A stretch of DNA of 64,000 nt from JBOGXA01 sp050694175 (GCA_050694175.1 JBOGXA010000001.1:199986-263985); one strand, 5' to 3'; counted from the stretch's first letter, positions 23,728 through 33,804 are shown. Notes: generated by a model not told the origin, from the sequence alone. Numbers and translations: made by a program.

Positions 23728-26127
23728 ATGACCCGACTCGAGGTCCTGGCAGAGCGCGCGGGATCGGGCCACAGACTCAATGACGACGAGGTGCGCGCGC
23801 TCGCGGACGGCATGCGCGAGACTCCTGCGCCGGCACTCGCCGCCGCGGCGCGTCTTCGGGACGAGATCGTCGGTCCATGCATCACCTACTCGAAGAAAGT
23901 GTTCGTCCCCCTCACGAAGTTGTGCCGGGATACCTGTGGTTACTGCACGTTTGCTCATCCGCCGCGTCCGGGGGAGCGCGCCTACCTGACAATTGACGAG
24001 GTGCTCGAAATCGCGCGGGCGGGCGAGCGCGCCGGCTGCAAAGAGGCCCTGTTCACGTTGGGCGACAAGCCCGAGCGGAAGTGGTCGCAGGCGCGCGCGG
24101 AGCTCACCGCGCTGGGTTTTTCGACGACCATCGAGTATCTGATCGCAGCGTGCAAGGCGGTGCTCGACAACACTTCTCTTCTTCCGCACGCGAATCCAGG
24201 CACGCTGACGTATGACGAGCTGACGGCCCTCAAAGAAGTCGCAGTATCCCAGGGGGCCATGCTCGAGACGATCTCCGAGCGGTTGCTTCGGCGTGGCATG
24301 GCGCACTTTGGAGCCCCCGATAAGAAGCCGGCCGTCAGGCTCGCATCGCTCGAGGACGCGGGACGAGCGAGCGTTCCGTGGACGACCGGGATTCTCGTCG
24401 GCATCGGCGAGACCTTCGAGGAGCGCGTCGACGCGCTGCTCGCGATACGCGCCGCGCATGAGCGACACGGTCACGTCCAAGAGGTGATCATCCAGAACTT
24501 CCGCGCAAAGCACGACACGCCAATGGCGCAACACTCCGAGCCTTCTGTCGACGAAATGCGAACCACCATTGCTCTGGCGCGCCTGGTCATGGGGCCCGAC
24601 GTCGGGATACAGGCACCCCCGAACCTCACTCCGATCGAGTACGCGAGCTACATCGACGCCGGCCTGAGCGATTGGGGCGGCTTGTCGCCCGTGACGCCCG
24701 ATCATGTCAACCCCGAGCGGCCATGGCCGCACCTTACGGAGCTTCAGCAGGCGACCGAAGGAAAGGGATTCACGCTACTCGAACGGCTGGCGGTCTACCC
24801 GGCCTACTGCGCGAGTCCCAATGCTCGCTCGTTGTGGATTCATCCCAGGCTGCGAGGCGCGGTGCTCGATTCAAGCGACGCGGCCGGCTACAGGCGCGCC
24901 GACGAATGGTATTCGGGGGCCGAGGTCGCTCCCCCCGAGGTCGCCTCGCTCGCCGTTAATGGCGCACTCGTGGGTGCGTGGCATGTGCCGGGGCGCGTCA
25001 CCCGGAGGTCGGTGTGGACCGCACTCGATCGCGCCCGGGCCGGCGAGGAACTCGACGAGGAAGAGCTCACGCTGCTCTTCTCGACTCGGGGACGGGAGAC
25101 GGAACGCCTCTATGCGGTGGCGGACGAGCTCCGCAGACTGGTTGTGGGCGACGACGTCTCCTACGTCGTGAATCGCAACATCAACTACACGAATATGTGC
25201 TACTTCAGGTGCGGTTTCTGTGCGTTCTCCAAAGGACCGAAGTCGCTGAACTTGCGCGGCGATCCCTACCTGCTTGCCGACGACGAGGTCGCTCACAGGA
25301 CGCGGGAGGCATGGGAGAAGGGAGCGACGGAGGTCTGCATGCAAGGCGGGATACACGGATCCTTCACGGGACTCGACTATCTCCGTTACTTGCGGGCAGT
25401 CAAGGAAGCCGTGCCGGACATCCACGTCCACGCGTTTACTGCTCTGGAGGTGTGGCAGGGGGCACAAACACTGAACAAGTCCGTTCACGAGTTCCTAAAG
25501 GAGCTGAGGGACTCGGGATTGTCCACTCTTCCGGGGACCGCCGCCGAGATTCTCGACGATGACATCCGGGACATCATCTGCCCCGACAAAATCACCACCA
25601 GCCAGTGGTGCGAAGTTCATCGAATTGCTCATTCGCTCGGGCTACGTTCCAACGCGACGATTATGTTTGGGACGGTTGAGACCCCAAGGAACTGGGTGCG
25701 GCACCTGCTCGTCGTGAGAGACCTGGATCGAGAGCTGTCGGAAAGCTCGAGTACGGACGGGCTCTTCGAGTTCGTCCCCTTGCCTTTTGTGCACATGGCG
25801 GCTCCGATCTATCTCAAGGGAGCCGCCCGCCGCGGGCCAACGTTCGAAGAGGTGTTGAAGATGCACGCCGTTGCGCGCATCGCGCTCCATGGTCGCATCG
25901 ATAACATTCAGGTGTCGTGGGTGAAAATGGGTATCGAGGGGTCTAAGCTTGCACTCCAGGCGGGTGCCAACGATCTCGGTGGCACCCTGATGAACGAGAA
26001 CATCTCGCGCGCTGCCGGCGCTAGTCACGGGCAGGAACTGCGCGCTGAGGACATGGAGGGGCTGATCCGCTCCATCGGGCGTCGCCCGAGGCGGCGGAAT
26101 ACCCTCTACGAAACCGTACCTGCCTAA
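23728..26127 (+). CDS. fbiC: Bifunctional Fo synthase FbiC (CofG-CofH fusion)
   Basis: Two radical-SAM domains in one chain of 799 residues, the arrangement typical of actinobacteria. The CofG half holds the 4Fe-4S triad at Cys66, Cys70 and Cys73 (CRDTCGYC). The CofH half holds Cys491, Cys495 and Cys498 (MCYFRCGFC). Together they condense tyrosine with 5-amino-6-ribitylamino-uracil to make the deazaflavin Fo. Other conserved segments are GYCTFAHPPRPGERAYLT, LPHANPGTLTYDEL, CMQGGIHGSFTGLDYL, LPGTAAEILDD and a C-terminal VSWVKMGIEG. The frame is open far upstream, but only from this ATG does it match the family. The start is supported by the leaderless -10 at 23715. Confidence 0.97.
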   Translation: MTRLEVLAERAGSGHRLNDDEVRALADGMRETPAPALAAAARLRDEIVGPCITYSKKVFVPLTKLCRDTCGYCTFAHPPRPGERAYLTIDEVLEIARAGERAGCKEALFTLGDKPERKWSQARAELTALGFSTTIEYLIAACKAVLDNTSLLPHANPGTLTYDELTALKEVAVSQGAMLETISERLLRRGMAHFGAPDKKPAVRLASLEDAGRASVPWTTGILVGIGETFEERVDALLAIRAAHERHGHVQEVIIQNFRAKHDTPMAQHSEPSVDEMRTTIALARLVMGPDVGIQAPPNLTPIEYASYIDAGLSDWGGLSPVTPDHVNPERPWPHLTELQQATEGKGFTLLERLAVYPAYCASPNARSLWIHPRLRGAVLDSSDAAGYRRADEWYSGAEVAPPEVASLAVNGALVGAWHVPGRVTRRSVWTALDRARAGEELDEEELTLLFSTRGRETERLYAVADELRRLVVGDDVSYVVNRNINYTNMCYFRCGFCAFSKGPKSLNLRGDPYLLADDEVAHRTREAWEKGATEVCMQGGIHGSFTGLDYLRYLRAVKEAVPDIHVHAFTALEVWQGAQTLNKSVHEFLKELRDSGLSTLPGTAAEILDDDIRDIICPDKITTSQWCEVHRIAHSLGLRSNATIMFGTVETPRNWVRHLLVVRDLDRELSESSSTDGLFEFVPLPFVHMAAPIYLKGAARRGPTFEEVLKMHAVARIALHGRIDNIQVSWVKMGIEGSKLALQAGANDLGGTLMNENISRAAGASHGQELRAEDMEGLIRSIGRRPRRRNTLYETVPA

Positions 26128-26158
26128 GTGGTCCACTAAACCGGGGATGTAGCTGCCT

Positions 26159-29100
26159 ATGGCAATGTCGGAGACTGAGTTGACGCGCCCCGACCGAGGA
26201 GTTGCTGCGACGCGCGGGCCGAGCGTCCTCGCGATAGTCGTGACCCACGACGGCCGGGACTGGCTGCGGGAATGCCTGATCGCGCTTGCCAACCAGTCGT
26301 ACCCGATCCTCGACGTTCTCGTGATCGACGATGCATCCCACGATCATCGGCGGCCACCGCCCCTCAAGCGGATCGTCAAGCGGCACCTGCGACGCCGGCG
26401 ATGGGGGTTCATGCGCACTCCGCGCGCGCTGGGTTTCGGTGGAGCCATCAACTGGGCGCTGGCGCGTGTGAAGACCGACGCAGAGCTGCTGCTCTTCCTC
26501 CACGATGACGCGGCGCTCGATCGAAGATCGGTGCAGCGAATGGCCAGCCGCATTCGGGCCGATGATGCAACTGCGATCGTCGGCCCGAAGATCGTTTCGT
26601 GGGACGATCCCGCGCGTCTCGAGGAAGTCGGCATGGCGGCCGATCGTTTCGGCTATCCCTATAAGGGGCTTGAAGAGGGTGAAATAGACCTCGGTCAGCA
26701 CGACCGGTCGGGCGAGGTCTTCTACGTCACGTCAACATGCATGCTCGTCAAGCATTCTGTTTTCAAGGAATTGCGCGGCTGGGATGCAAAGATGCGCGCG
26801 TTTGCGGAAGATCTCGATCTCTGCTGGCGCGCCAGGCTCGAAGGGCACACCGTCCGGGTCGAGCCTCGCGCGCGAGCCAGACATGCAATCGCCCTTGCAC
26901 AAGGACTGAGGCAGTCGCCCTTCCGTCAACCCCGCTATTTCATTCGTCGCAACCGACTGCGAACGGTCGTTAAGAACGCGTCGACCCTGCGACTGATCGG
27001 ACTCATACCGCAGTTCGTGCTTCTGTCCGTTGCGGAGATGCTCGGTTTCATAGTGCTGCGTCAGCCTCGAGATGCTCTGAACGTCGCCCGGGCTCTTGGC
27101 TGGAACCTCGTGCAGCTCCCGCAGACGCTCACCGAACGCGCGCGCGTGCAGCGACGACGGAAGGTGTCGGACCGGAAGCTGCGTCCTCTCACCGTGCGCG
27201 AATCGACGCGCCTCCGCTCGTACGCGGGGCACCGGGCGACTCGGCTCGAAGGGGCGTGGGGGCGCCGGGCCGAGCTCCTCGCCCTGCGCACGGGTCAGGC
27301 GAAGGCCCTGCGTGAACGGCTTATGGGATGGCCGGGACTGATCGCCCTTGTCTGTCTTCTGGTGATCATCCTCGGTTTCAGGCACGTTCTGTGGGCTCCA
27401 CCGACCGCGGTGGGAGAACTGCTGCCGTTCCCCGATCGATCGACTGCGCTGTGGCGCGCGTGGGTGTCGCCGTGGCACGGCGCGGGCTTGGGCGAAGCCG
27501 GGTCCGCGCCGCCCGCGTTCGCCGTGCTGGGGACCGTGCCGATGGCGCTTCTGGGCGCCACGGAAGCCGCCCAGAAGGTGCTCGTTCTCGCACTCGGACT
27601 CATTGCCTTCGTCGGCGCCTACAACCTGGTGTCGGAACTCGTGGATCGTCCGGGGCGAGTGGCGGCCGGGCTGGCCTACTCGTTCGGTGCGGTCGGTTTC
27701 GCAGGTGTGCGTGAGGGCAGGCTGGGGGCCCTCGTCTTCGGAGCGGCCGCTCCGCTCGTGTTCGGCTCGATGCTCCGGCTGGTCGGCTGGATGCGCCCGC
27801 CCGGGTTTGTTCCCGGGCGCGCCGTCGCCCGGGTTGCACTGGGAGGGGCGATCTCCGCCGCGTTCGTTCCGGGATCTCTGATCCTCTACGCGATCACAGG
27901 CGGGGTGCTGACCGCGCTTCGCGGCGCCCTCGACCGTGAGTCAAAGGCCGCACGCAGGTTCACCGCCACTGTTATCGGTCTCATTGCCGCGTGGGCCCTT
28001 CTGATGCCGTGGAGCGCGGGGTGGTTCTCGGAGGGTGGACCGCTCGGTCGCCTCGTTGGGGACGACACGTGGCGAGCGTATGCGGCCTCTTTCGAGGGCC
28101 ACGGCATGACGAGCGTTCTCCTGGGCCAGACGCCCGATGGTCCGCCGTTGCTGGGGATCGCCCTGCCCCTGTTCGGACTCACGGCGGCGTTCGTGGGAGA
28201 GGGCGCTCGCCGGCGGCTGGCCCTTGCGCTGTGGACGGTTGTGGTCGTGACAGGTTTGCTGGTCGACGCCTTTGCCGCCGGGGCGCTGCGTCCGCTGGTG
28301 GCGTCGCCCACGGAGGCGGGAGTCCCTGCTGCGCTTGCTTACGCGGGGCTTGCGGGCCTGGCGGTGGGGGCCTTCAGACTGGACCTTCCCCGGCGCGGCC
28401 TCGGGTGGATCCACGCCGCGACGCTCTCCGTCCTCGCCTTCTCGGTCTTCCTGGTTGTGGCGGGGATCGCGCCCGAGATGTGGCGGGGTGGCTGGGATCC
28501 GGGGCTGACCGCCGGCGAGGACGCGGCCACGAGAGAGCAGATAACCTCACTGTTCGAGGCTGAGACCCAGCGGGAGGGGCAATTCCGGGCCCTGTGGGTC
28601 GGGGCGAGGTGGTCGTCCCCCGATCCCAGCGCGATCAGACCCCTCGGGGACCACCACCTCACGGGGGCCAGGGGGCCGGTCCTCAGCGATCTATTCGACC
28701 GGGACGCCGGCCCTGCGCCCGCCGCACTCGATCGAGCGGTGGCGTCGATCGAGCGGGGGGCAACCGACCGCGGCGGCAGGCTCCTTGCTCCATTCAACAT
28801 CCTGTTCGTGATCGTTGAGCCGGGCTCCGACGAGTGGCTACGGCAGCGAGATCTTGCGCTCGTTCGGAGCGAGGGCGAGTACCTCGTGCTGCGCAACCAG
28901 CTCGAAGTGCCACGCGCCGCCGTGTTCGATCAGTTGCCCGAATTCGTGCTGGACGAGGGCGGTTCCGGCTCGCAACCTCCCGATCCGCAAACGGCCCTGA
29001 AGCAGCAAGCCACACACCTCTACACCGCGACTCCCGCTCGGGAGAGCGGGGTCGTCTTTCTGGCTGAGGCCGAGCATGAGCGATGGACTGCGGAGCTCGC

Positions 29101-29299
29101 CAGTGATCCGCTCGATCGCGTCGACGGCGGATGGGCCAACGCGTTCGAGATCTCGGGCGCGGAGCGAGGGGAATTGACCGTTGAGTTTCCCGGATCTGTT
29201 AGGCACGTCGTGTGGCTGACCGTAATCGCTCTCGTATGGGTGGCCGCGATAGGGGCAGCGTTCCCTTCGCGCCGAAGCGCACGCATTGGGAAGCGATGA
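26159..29299 (+). CDS. Giant GT2 glycosyltransferase-polytopic membrane fusion
   Basis: A 1046-residue protein. Residues 20-250 form a GT2 domain: SVLAIVVTHDGRDWLRECL, VLVIDDASHD, LLLFLHDDAALDR (DxD-like metal site) and WDAKMRAFAEDLDLCWRARL (catalytic ED region). A short hydrophobic pair follows near 280-300, then about ten membrane spans between 385 and 790 (for example WPGLIALVCLLVIILGF). An extracytoplasmic stretch and a final span (VWLTVIALVWVAAIGAAF) end the protein. This architecture recurs in actinobacteria beside a DUF5719 gene, as here (3-nt gap). It may polymerise or export a surface glycan. The substrate is unknown. ATG 26165 is an alternative start. Confidence 0.85.
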   Translation: MAMSETELTRPDRGVAATRGPSVLAIVVTHDGRDWLRECLIALANQSYPILDVLVIDDASHDHRRPPPLKRIVKRHLRRRRWGFMRTPRALGFGGAINWALARVKTDAELLLFLHDDAALDRRSVQRMASRIRADDATAIVGPKIVSWDDPARLEEVGMAADRFGYPYKGLEEGEIDLGQHDRSGEVFYVTSTCMLVKHSVFKELRGWDAKMRAFAEDLDLCWRARLEGHTVRVEPRARARHAIALAQGLRQSPFRQPRYFIRRNRLRTVVKNASTLRLIGLIPQFVLLSVAEMLGFIVLRQPRDALNVARALGWNLVQLPQTLTERARVQRRRKVSDRKLRPLTVRESTRLRSYAGHRATRLEGAWGRRAELLALRTGQAKALRERLMGWPGLIALVCLLVIILGFRHVLWAPPTAVGELLPFPDRSTALWRAWVSPWHGAGLGEAGSAPPAFAVLGTVPMALLGATEAAQKVLVLALGLIAFVGAYNLVSELVDRPGRVAAGLAYSFGAVGFAGVREGRLGALVFGAAAPLVFGSMLRLVGWMRPPGFVPGRAVARVALGGAISAAFVPGSLILYAITGGVLTALRGALDRESKAARRFTATVIGLIAAWALLMPWSAGWFSEGGPLGRLVGDDTWRAYAASFEGHGMTSVLLGQTPDGPPLLGIALPLFGLTAAFVGEGARRRLALALWTVVVVTGLLVDAFAAGALRPLVASPTEAGVPAALAYAGLAGLAVGAFRLDLPRRGLGWIHAATLSVLAFSVFLVVAGIAPEMWRGGWDPGLTAGEDAATREQITSLFEAETQREGQFRALWVGARWSSPDPSAIRPLGDHHLTGARGPVLSDLFDRDAGPAPAALDRAVASIERGATDRGGRLLAPFNILFVIVEPGSDEWLRQRDLALVRSEGEYLVLRNQLEVPRAAVFDQLPEFVLDEGGSGSQPPDPQTALKQQATHLYTATPARESGVVFLAEAEHERWTAELASDPLDRVDGGWANAFEISGAERGELTVEFPGSVRHVVWLTVIALVWVAAIGAAFPSRRSARIGKR

Positions 29300-29302
29300 G
29301 GG

Positions 29303-30727
29303 GTGAGTGAGCGGATGAAAGAGGGCACGGTCGCACTATTCGTTCTGGTCGCGTTGGGGGCCGGGCTCGCGATCGACGCCGTGTCGTCGGATGTCGAGAG
29401 GCCACAACCCGCCGCTTATCAGGGAGATCTCGTGACGAGCCGGGCCGTCTTCTGTGCGCCCAGCTCTGCCGAGGCTGGCGAAGTCGATATCGTCGTTGCC
29501 GGTTCCGGCGGAAATCGCGACTACCGGGTGGGGATCGAAACCGCGGTCCCGGACTCGGTCGAGACCGAGTCAACACCCGAGCCTCCGGCCGAGGTCGACG
29601 GCGCCAATGAATTCATCGCAGCATCGGAGGGCAACGAAGCGGTCGACGTCGTCGGCTACGACGGACCGATCCAGGGGGGGACAGTGCTGGCGACGACCAA
29701 GCCTGTCGTGGGCGCGGGGGCCGCGCAATGCTCGCCCGACGCAAGCGAGACGTGGTTCTTCGCGGCCGGTTCCACGACGCTTGATTCCGACGAGCGGATC
29801 CTGTTGTACAACCCATTCCCCGACGAGGCGGTCGTGCGTCTCAGCTTCTACACCCCGGGAGGCCTCGAGACCAAGACGAGTGTCAATGATGTCGCAGTGC
29901 CGGCGGGCTCATGGAAGTCGGTGACCATCAACGAAGTCATCCGAACGAAGGTATTGGTCGCGATCGGAGTGGCCGCCGATCGGGGGCGCGTTGTCGCGTG
30001 GCGCGAGATGTTCACGGACCCGAAGAATGGTCCATCCGGCTTGCAGTTGACTCTGGGAGCGCGAGCGACGGGGCGCCGGTGGTATTTCCCGGACGGCACC
30101 GTCGGCAGCGGTTTCGAAGAGCGGATTTCGATTCTTAACCCCAACAACCGCCAGGCCATTGTCGAGATCACTCTCGCGAGCGCGCGGGAAACGATCCAGC
30201 CGTCCGATCTCATGGAGGCAACGATCCCGGCCCGGTCTTCGGCGTCGTTCTCCCTGGCCAAAGCGCGAACCGGTCTCAAGGAGACGACCGGCGTCAGCGC
30301 CACCGTTCGCTCTACCAACGGGGTGGGTATCGTCGCCGAGCGCACGATGCGCTATGTCGACAGCAATAGCGGCGTCACGGCCGAAGTAGGGGCAGCGGCT
30401 CCGGCGCGCCGCTGGCTGCTGAGTCCCGCCTCGCTCACCCCGACAACCGACTCTCTCGTTCTTTTCAACCCCGGGGTCGCGGGCGTTGGTGTGCGCGTCG
30501 CGATGCTCGATGTGAGAGGCGAACCGCTACGTCTCGGCCAGCTCCAGAACCTTCAGGTCCGAGCGGGGAAGCGCCTGGATGTTCCACTCGAAGAATTGAC
30601 CGAAGGGCGGCCGGTGACGGTGCTCGTCGACGCGAACGGACCAATAGTCGCCGAACGCTTTTCCTACTCGAGCCGCGCCGGTGACGCCGCTGCGCTCATG
30701 GGAGTACCGCTCAGGCCGATTCCCTAG
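29303..30727 (+). CDS. DUF5719 family secreted/membrane-anchored protein
   Basis: A 474-residue protein with one N-terminal span (GTVALFVLVALGAGLAID) and an all-beta exported part made of repeated modules. Each contains a phrase of the type WYFPDGTVGSGFEERISILN, WFFAAGSTTLDSDERILLYN or WLLSPASLTPTTDSLVLFNP, so at least three similar repeats are visible. This is the DUF5719 pattern; function is not established. It follows the GT2-membrane gene by 3 nt and probably works with it in the envelope. The GTG start overlaps a GAGGGG Shine-Dalgarno, so the ATG at 29315 is also possible. The 3' end overlaps the convergent amidotransferase gene by 17 bp. Confidence 0.85.
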   Translation: MSERMKEGTVALFVLVALGAGLAIDAVSSDVERPQPAAYQGDLVTSRAVFCAPSSAEAGEVDIVVAGSGGNRDYRVGIETAVPDSVETESTPEPPAEVDGANEFIAASEGNEAVDVVGYDGPIQGGTVLATTKPVVGAGAAQCSPDASETWFFAAGSTTLDSDERILLYNPFPDEAVVRLSFYTPGGLETKTSVNDVAVPAGSWKSVTINEVIRTKVLVAIGVAADRGRVVAWREMFTDPKNGPSGLQLTLGARATGRRWYFPDGTVGSGFEERISILNPNNRQAIVEITLASARETIQPSDLMEATIPARSSASFSLAKARTGLKETTGVSATVRSTNGVGIVAERTMRYVDSNSGVTAEVGAAAPARRWLLSPASLTPTTDSLVLFNPGVAGVGVRVAMLDVRGEPLRLGQLQNLQVRAGKRLDVPLEELTEGRPVTVLVDANGPIVAERFSYSSRAGDAAALMGVPLRPIP

Positions 30728-31517
30728 CCCCCGCGCGGGCCGTGGGCTGATAGCGTGCCGCCGCTTCGACCAGCGCGTTGAAGAGCTTCTGCTGAACCGG
30801 ATTCTCGGGAGCCATCACCTCTGGGTGCCATTGCACCCCCACCACCCACGAGTGAGTGCGGGAAGAGACGGCCTCGAGCACGCCGTCGTCTGCCCAGGCG
30901 ACCTCCTCGAGGCCGCTCCCGAGATCGTCGATTCCCTGATGGTGGTGGGAGTTGACGCCCGTGGACGTGGTTTCGAGAATCTGGGCCAAGCTGCTGCGCT
31001 CCTTGATGCGCACGCTGTGCTGCGGGGTGGGAGCGGGATTGTCGCGGTCGTGATCGAGCCGCCCGGGATCGTCGGCGAGATGCTGATTGAGCGTGCCCCC
31101 GAGGCTGACGTTCAGGATCTGCATCCCGTGACAGATGGCAAGGACCGGCATGTCTCGCTCGAGTGCCACGGCCAGGAGGGATAGTTCGAACCGATCCCGG
31201 CGGTTGTTCACGTTGTGGGTGCGCGGATGCCGAGGTCTGCCGTAGGAAGCCGGATCGATATCGCCGCCGCCGGGGAGAACCAGGCCGATCGCATCGTCCA
31301 TGACCGAGGTGTCTTCGGGTTCGAGATTGTCGACGACCTCGACACCGCGTGGCAGCTCGTCCGACGGTGGAAGCGTGAATGCGGACGCGATCCGAACCTG
31401 ACCGCCGGCGGTTGCGACCACCTGCGCGAAGGGGAGGGGAAGGCGCCCTTCACCCTGTCGCCACTGTCCGACGACGACAATGGGATCGAGCGACGCCGGG
31501 CCGTTCTCCTCCTCCAT
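30711..31517 (-). CDS. Class I glutamine amidotransferase-like gamma-glutamyl hydrolase (peptidase C26, PuuD-like)
   Basis: A 268-residue protein with the C26 nucleophile elbow AICHGMQILN (Cys129), the catalytic His231-x-Glu233 in VGVQWHPEV, and the LVLPGGGDIDPASYG substrate loop typical of gamma-glutamyl-gamma-aminobutyrate hydrolases. It likely cleaves gamma-glutamyl amides, for instance of putrescine degradation products. No other puu genes are nearby. The start ATG is fixed by a GGAGG Shine-Dalgarno five bases upstream. It is divergent from a cystathionine synthase/lyase gene (61 bp). Confidence 0.9.
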   Translation of the reverse strand: MEEENGPASLDPIVVVGQWRQGEGRLPLPFAQVVATAGGQVRIASAFTLPPSDELPRGVEVVDNLEPEDTSVMDDAIGLVLPGGGDIDPASYGRPRHPRTHNVNNRRDRFELSLLAVALERDMPVLAICHGMQILNVSLGGTLNQHLADDPGRLDHDRDNPAPTPQHSVRIKERSSLAQILETTSTGVNSHHHQGIDDLGSGLEEVAWADDGVLEAVSSRTHSWVVGVQWHPEVMAPENPVQQKLFNALVEAAARYQPTARAGARESA

Positions 31518-31578
31518 CTTCACCTCCAAACTCGTGGTATCCAGATCGCTCGTCGGCAACTCCTCGGAGAGGAAGCCA

Positions 31579-32730
31579 ATGAGCGATATGCGATTCGAAA
31601 CAGCAGCTATTCACGTCGGGCAGGATCCGGACCCCGCGACCGGTGCGGCGGTGGTTCCTATCTACCAGACATCGACCTACGTACAACAGGCCGTCGGCGT
31701 CCACAAGGGGTTCGAGTACTCCCGCACGGACAATCCGACCAGACGAGCCCTCGAAACCTGTCTTGCCGCCCTCGAGGGTTGCTCCAAAGCTATCGCGTTC
31801 GGCTCGGGTATGGCAGCAATTGCGACGCTGGCATTGACCCTTACGTCCGGCTCGAGGGTCCTGCTTCCCGACGACGTTTACGGCGGCACGTATCGTTTGT
31901 TTGCCAAGGTCATGAACCGGCTCGGAATCGAGTACGCGACCGTCGACATGACCGACATCGACGCAGTGTCGAGGGCACTTGAGAGCCACCCGGGGCTCGT
32001 CATCGCAGAATCTCCGACCAACCCGGCCCTCAAGGTCCTGGACCTTGTGGCGCTGGCTGCGGCCAGCCGGGAGGCGGGGGCCCTGTTCGCAGTCGACAAC
32101 ACCTTTGCCACTCCGTACATCCAGCGACCTCTGGCCCTCGGGGCGCACGTGTCCATCTACTCGGCGACTAAGTACCTCGGGGGGCACTCTGATTTGGTGG
32201 CCGGTGCGCTCGCCACCGACGACGACGACCTCGCCGATCGTTTGCGCTTTCTTCAGAACTCGGTCGGCGCAGTGCCGGGCCCGTTCGACTCGTGGCTTCT
32301 GATGCGGGGGCTCAAGACCCTCGGGATCCGGATGCGGGCGCACTCCGCCGGAGCAGCCCGGGTCGCCGAGTGGTTACACGCCCAGGAGTCCGTGGTCCGA
32401 GTGATGTACCCGGGTCTGCCGGACGACCCCGGGCACCGGCTCGCCATCGCCCAAATGGCGGCGGCGGGCGAACCCCTGTTCGGCGGCATGGTGGGCGTGG
32501 AGGTGGACTCCGAGGCGCGCGCCCTCGAGTTGTGCGAAGGCACCGAGTTGTTCTTTTTGGGCGAATCGCTGGGCGGGGTCGAATCTCTGATCGAGCACCC
32601 CGGGAAGATGACCCATGCGAGCCTCGCCGGCTCGGGTATCGAGGTCTCGCCCACGCTGGTGCGGCTCTCGGTCGGGATCGAGCATCCCGACGACCTCGTG
32701 GCCGATCTCGAGCGCGCCCTAACGACCTAA
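31579..32730 (+). CDS. metB: Cystathionine gamma-synthase/gamma-lyase (Cys/Met metabolism PLP enzyme)
   Basis: Fold-type I PLP enzyme of 383 residues. FETAAIHVGQDPDPATGAVV-like N-terminus, YSRTDNPTRRALE, AFGSGMAAI, the PLP-binding DNTFATPY (Asp173) and the Schiff-base lysine K198 in SATKYLGGHSD. This family makes cystathionine from O-acylhomoserine or splits it into cysteine and 2-oxobutyrate. With cystathionine beta-synthase 3.6 kb downstream and SahH in the same window, the lyase direction (reverse transsulfuration) is attractive but cannot be read from sequence. Start ATG with GAGAGGA upstream. Confidence 0.92.
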   Translation: MSDMRFETAAIHVGQDPDPATGAAVVPIYQTSTYVQQAVGVHKGFEYSRTDNPTRRALETCLAALEGCSKAIAFGSGMAAIATLALTLTSGSRVLLPDDVYGGTYRLFAKVMNRLGIEYATVDMTDIDAVSRALESHPGLVIAESPTNPALKVLDLVALAAASREAGALFAVDNTFATPYIQRPLALGAHVSIYSATKYLGGHSDLVAGALATDDDDLADRLRFLQNSVGAVPGPFDSWLLMRGLKTLGIRMRAHSAGAARVAEWLHAQESVVRVMYPGLPDDPGHRLAIAQMAAAGEPLFGGMVGVEVDSEARALELCEGTELFFLGESLGGVESLIEHPGKMTHASLAGSGIEVSPTLVRLSVGIEHPDDLVADLERALTT

Positions 32731-32883
32731 ATAAACTCCCACCGTTCACCGCGCGTCGCTGTGGCGCCCCCCTGGAACACTCGGCCAGGTGCTCGGGAAC
32801 ACCGGCCCCCTCGTCTCCGTCCAAGTGGCAGGTATCCGGCAAGAGGTGACGGGCGAAGAGGTGACGGGCGAAAGGAGGCCCCG

Positions 32884-33786
32884 ATGGCTGGTGTTCGTAC
32901 CGGTGCGGGAAGAAGGGTTCGAGCCGCCGTGGCCGCGGCGGTTGCGCTCCTCGCCCTCCTGGGCGCGTGCGCAGGCGAGAACGATGGGGACGGCGCGGGT
33001 GCCGGCTCGGCCTCCGACCAGGCCGGCACGGGCGGCGGAGCGGACGAGTTCCGTTCTGCGGCCCGGGGCACCGACGCCACTACGGCGGCGATCGCGGACG
33101 TCAACAGCTCCACGCTGCCGGGGCTCGGCCCGACGGTGATCAAGAAGGCCTTTCTCGACATCGAGGTGGCGCACAACGACTTCCAGTCCGCCATGCAGGA
33201 AGGCTCCACGATCGCGGGGGAGCACGGCGGATACGTCTTGAGCACCGAGGTCACCGACGCCGAAGAGGGCTTCGGCTCGGTCGTGATCCGGGTGCCCTCA
33301 GAGGAATTCGAGTCCGCCCTCGTGGCCGCGCAGCAGCTCGGCGACGTGCAGCGCAACACCGTGTCCGGGCAGGACGTGGGCGAGGAGTTCGTGGACCTTC
33401 ACGCGCGGCTCCGAAACTTCGAGGCTCAAGAGGCCGTCCTCCTTCGGCTGATGAGACGGACGACGACGATTCGCGAGACCATCGACGTGCAGGAGGAGCT
33501 CACCCAGATCCAACTCGAGGTCGAGCGCATCAAGGGACGCCTGCGGTTCCTCGAGGATCAGACGTCCTTCGGCACCATCACGATCGAGTTGCGCGAAGCC
33601 GGTGCCGTGATAGCGAGACCCACGACAATCGAACGCGCGTGGGAACGCGCCGCCTCAGTTGCCCTGGCGATCGTTTCGGGCCTCATCGTCTCGGCCGGTG
33701 CCGCGATCCCGGTGGTGTTACTGGCGCTCATCGCGCTGGCCGTCTATCGGATTGCGAGACCGCTGGTCCGTTCCGAAGCCAGGTAG
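32884..33786 (+). CDS. DUF4349 lipoprotein with C-terminal membrane span
   Basis: The lipobox LLGAC sits at Cys29 after a hydrophobic signal, so the N-terminus is probably lipidated outside. A Gly/Ala/Asp-rich linker leads to a DUF4349 domain (KKAFLDIEVAHNDF, GGYVLSTEVTD, VVIRVPSEEFESAL, DLHARLRNFEAQEAVLLRLM). A coiled-coil segment follows (ETIDVQEELTQIQLEVERIKG) and then one long span near the end (VALAIVSGLIVSAGAAIPVVLLALIAL shortened here). The role is unknown; the family is often envelope-stress linked. Start ATG with a strong AAAGGAGG Shine-Dalgarno. Just upstream (32845-32873) the 15-base string GAGGTGACGGGCGAA occurs nearly twice in tandem. Confidence 0.86.
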   Translation: MAGVRTGAGRRVRAAVAAAVALLALLGACAGENDGDGAGAGSASDQAGTGGGADEFRSAARGTDATTAAIADVNSSTLPGLGPTVIKKAFLDIEVAHNDFQSAMQEGSTIAGEHGGYVLSTEVTDAEEGFGSVVIRVPSEEFESALVAAQQLGDVQRNTVSGQDVGEEFVDLHARLRNFEAQEAVLLRLMRRTTTIRETIDVQEELTQIQLEVERIKGRLRFLEDQTSFGTITIELREAGAVIARPTTIERAWERAASVALAIVSGLIVSAGAAIPVVLLALIALAVYRIARPLVRSEAR

Positions 33787-33804
33787 GCCTGCCCCCACGT
33801 GCAG

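Noticed and set aside
23701..24732. In-frame extension of fbiA upstream
   Set aside because: Antisense to fbiC; the CofD domain begins at 23700.
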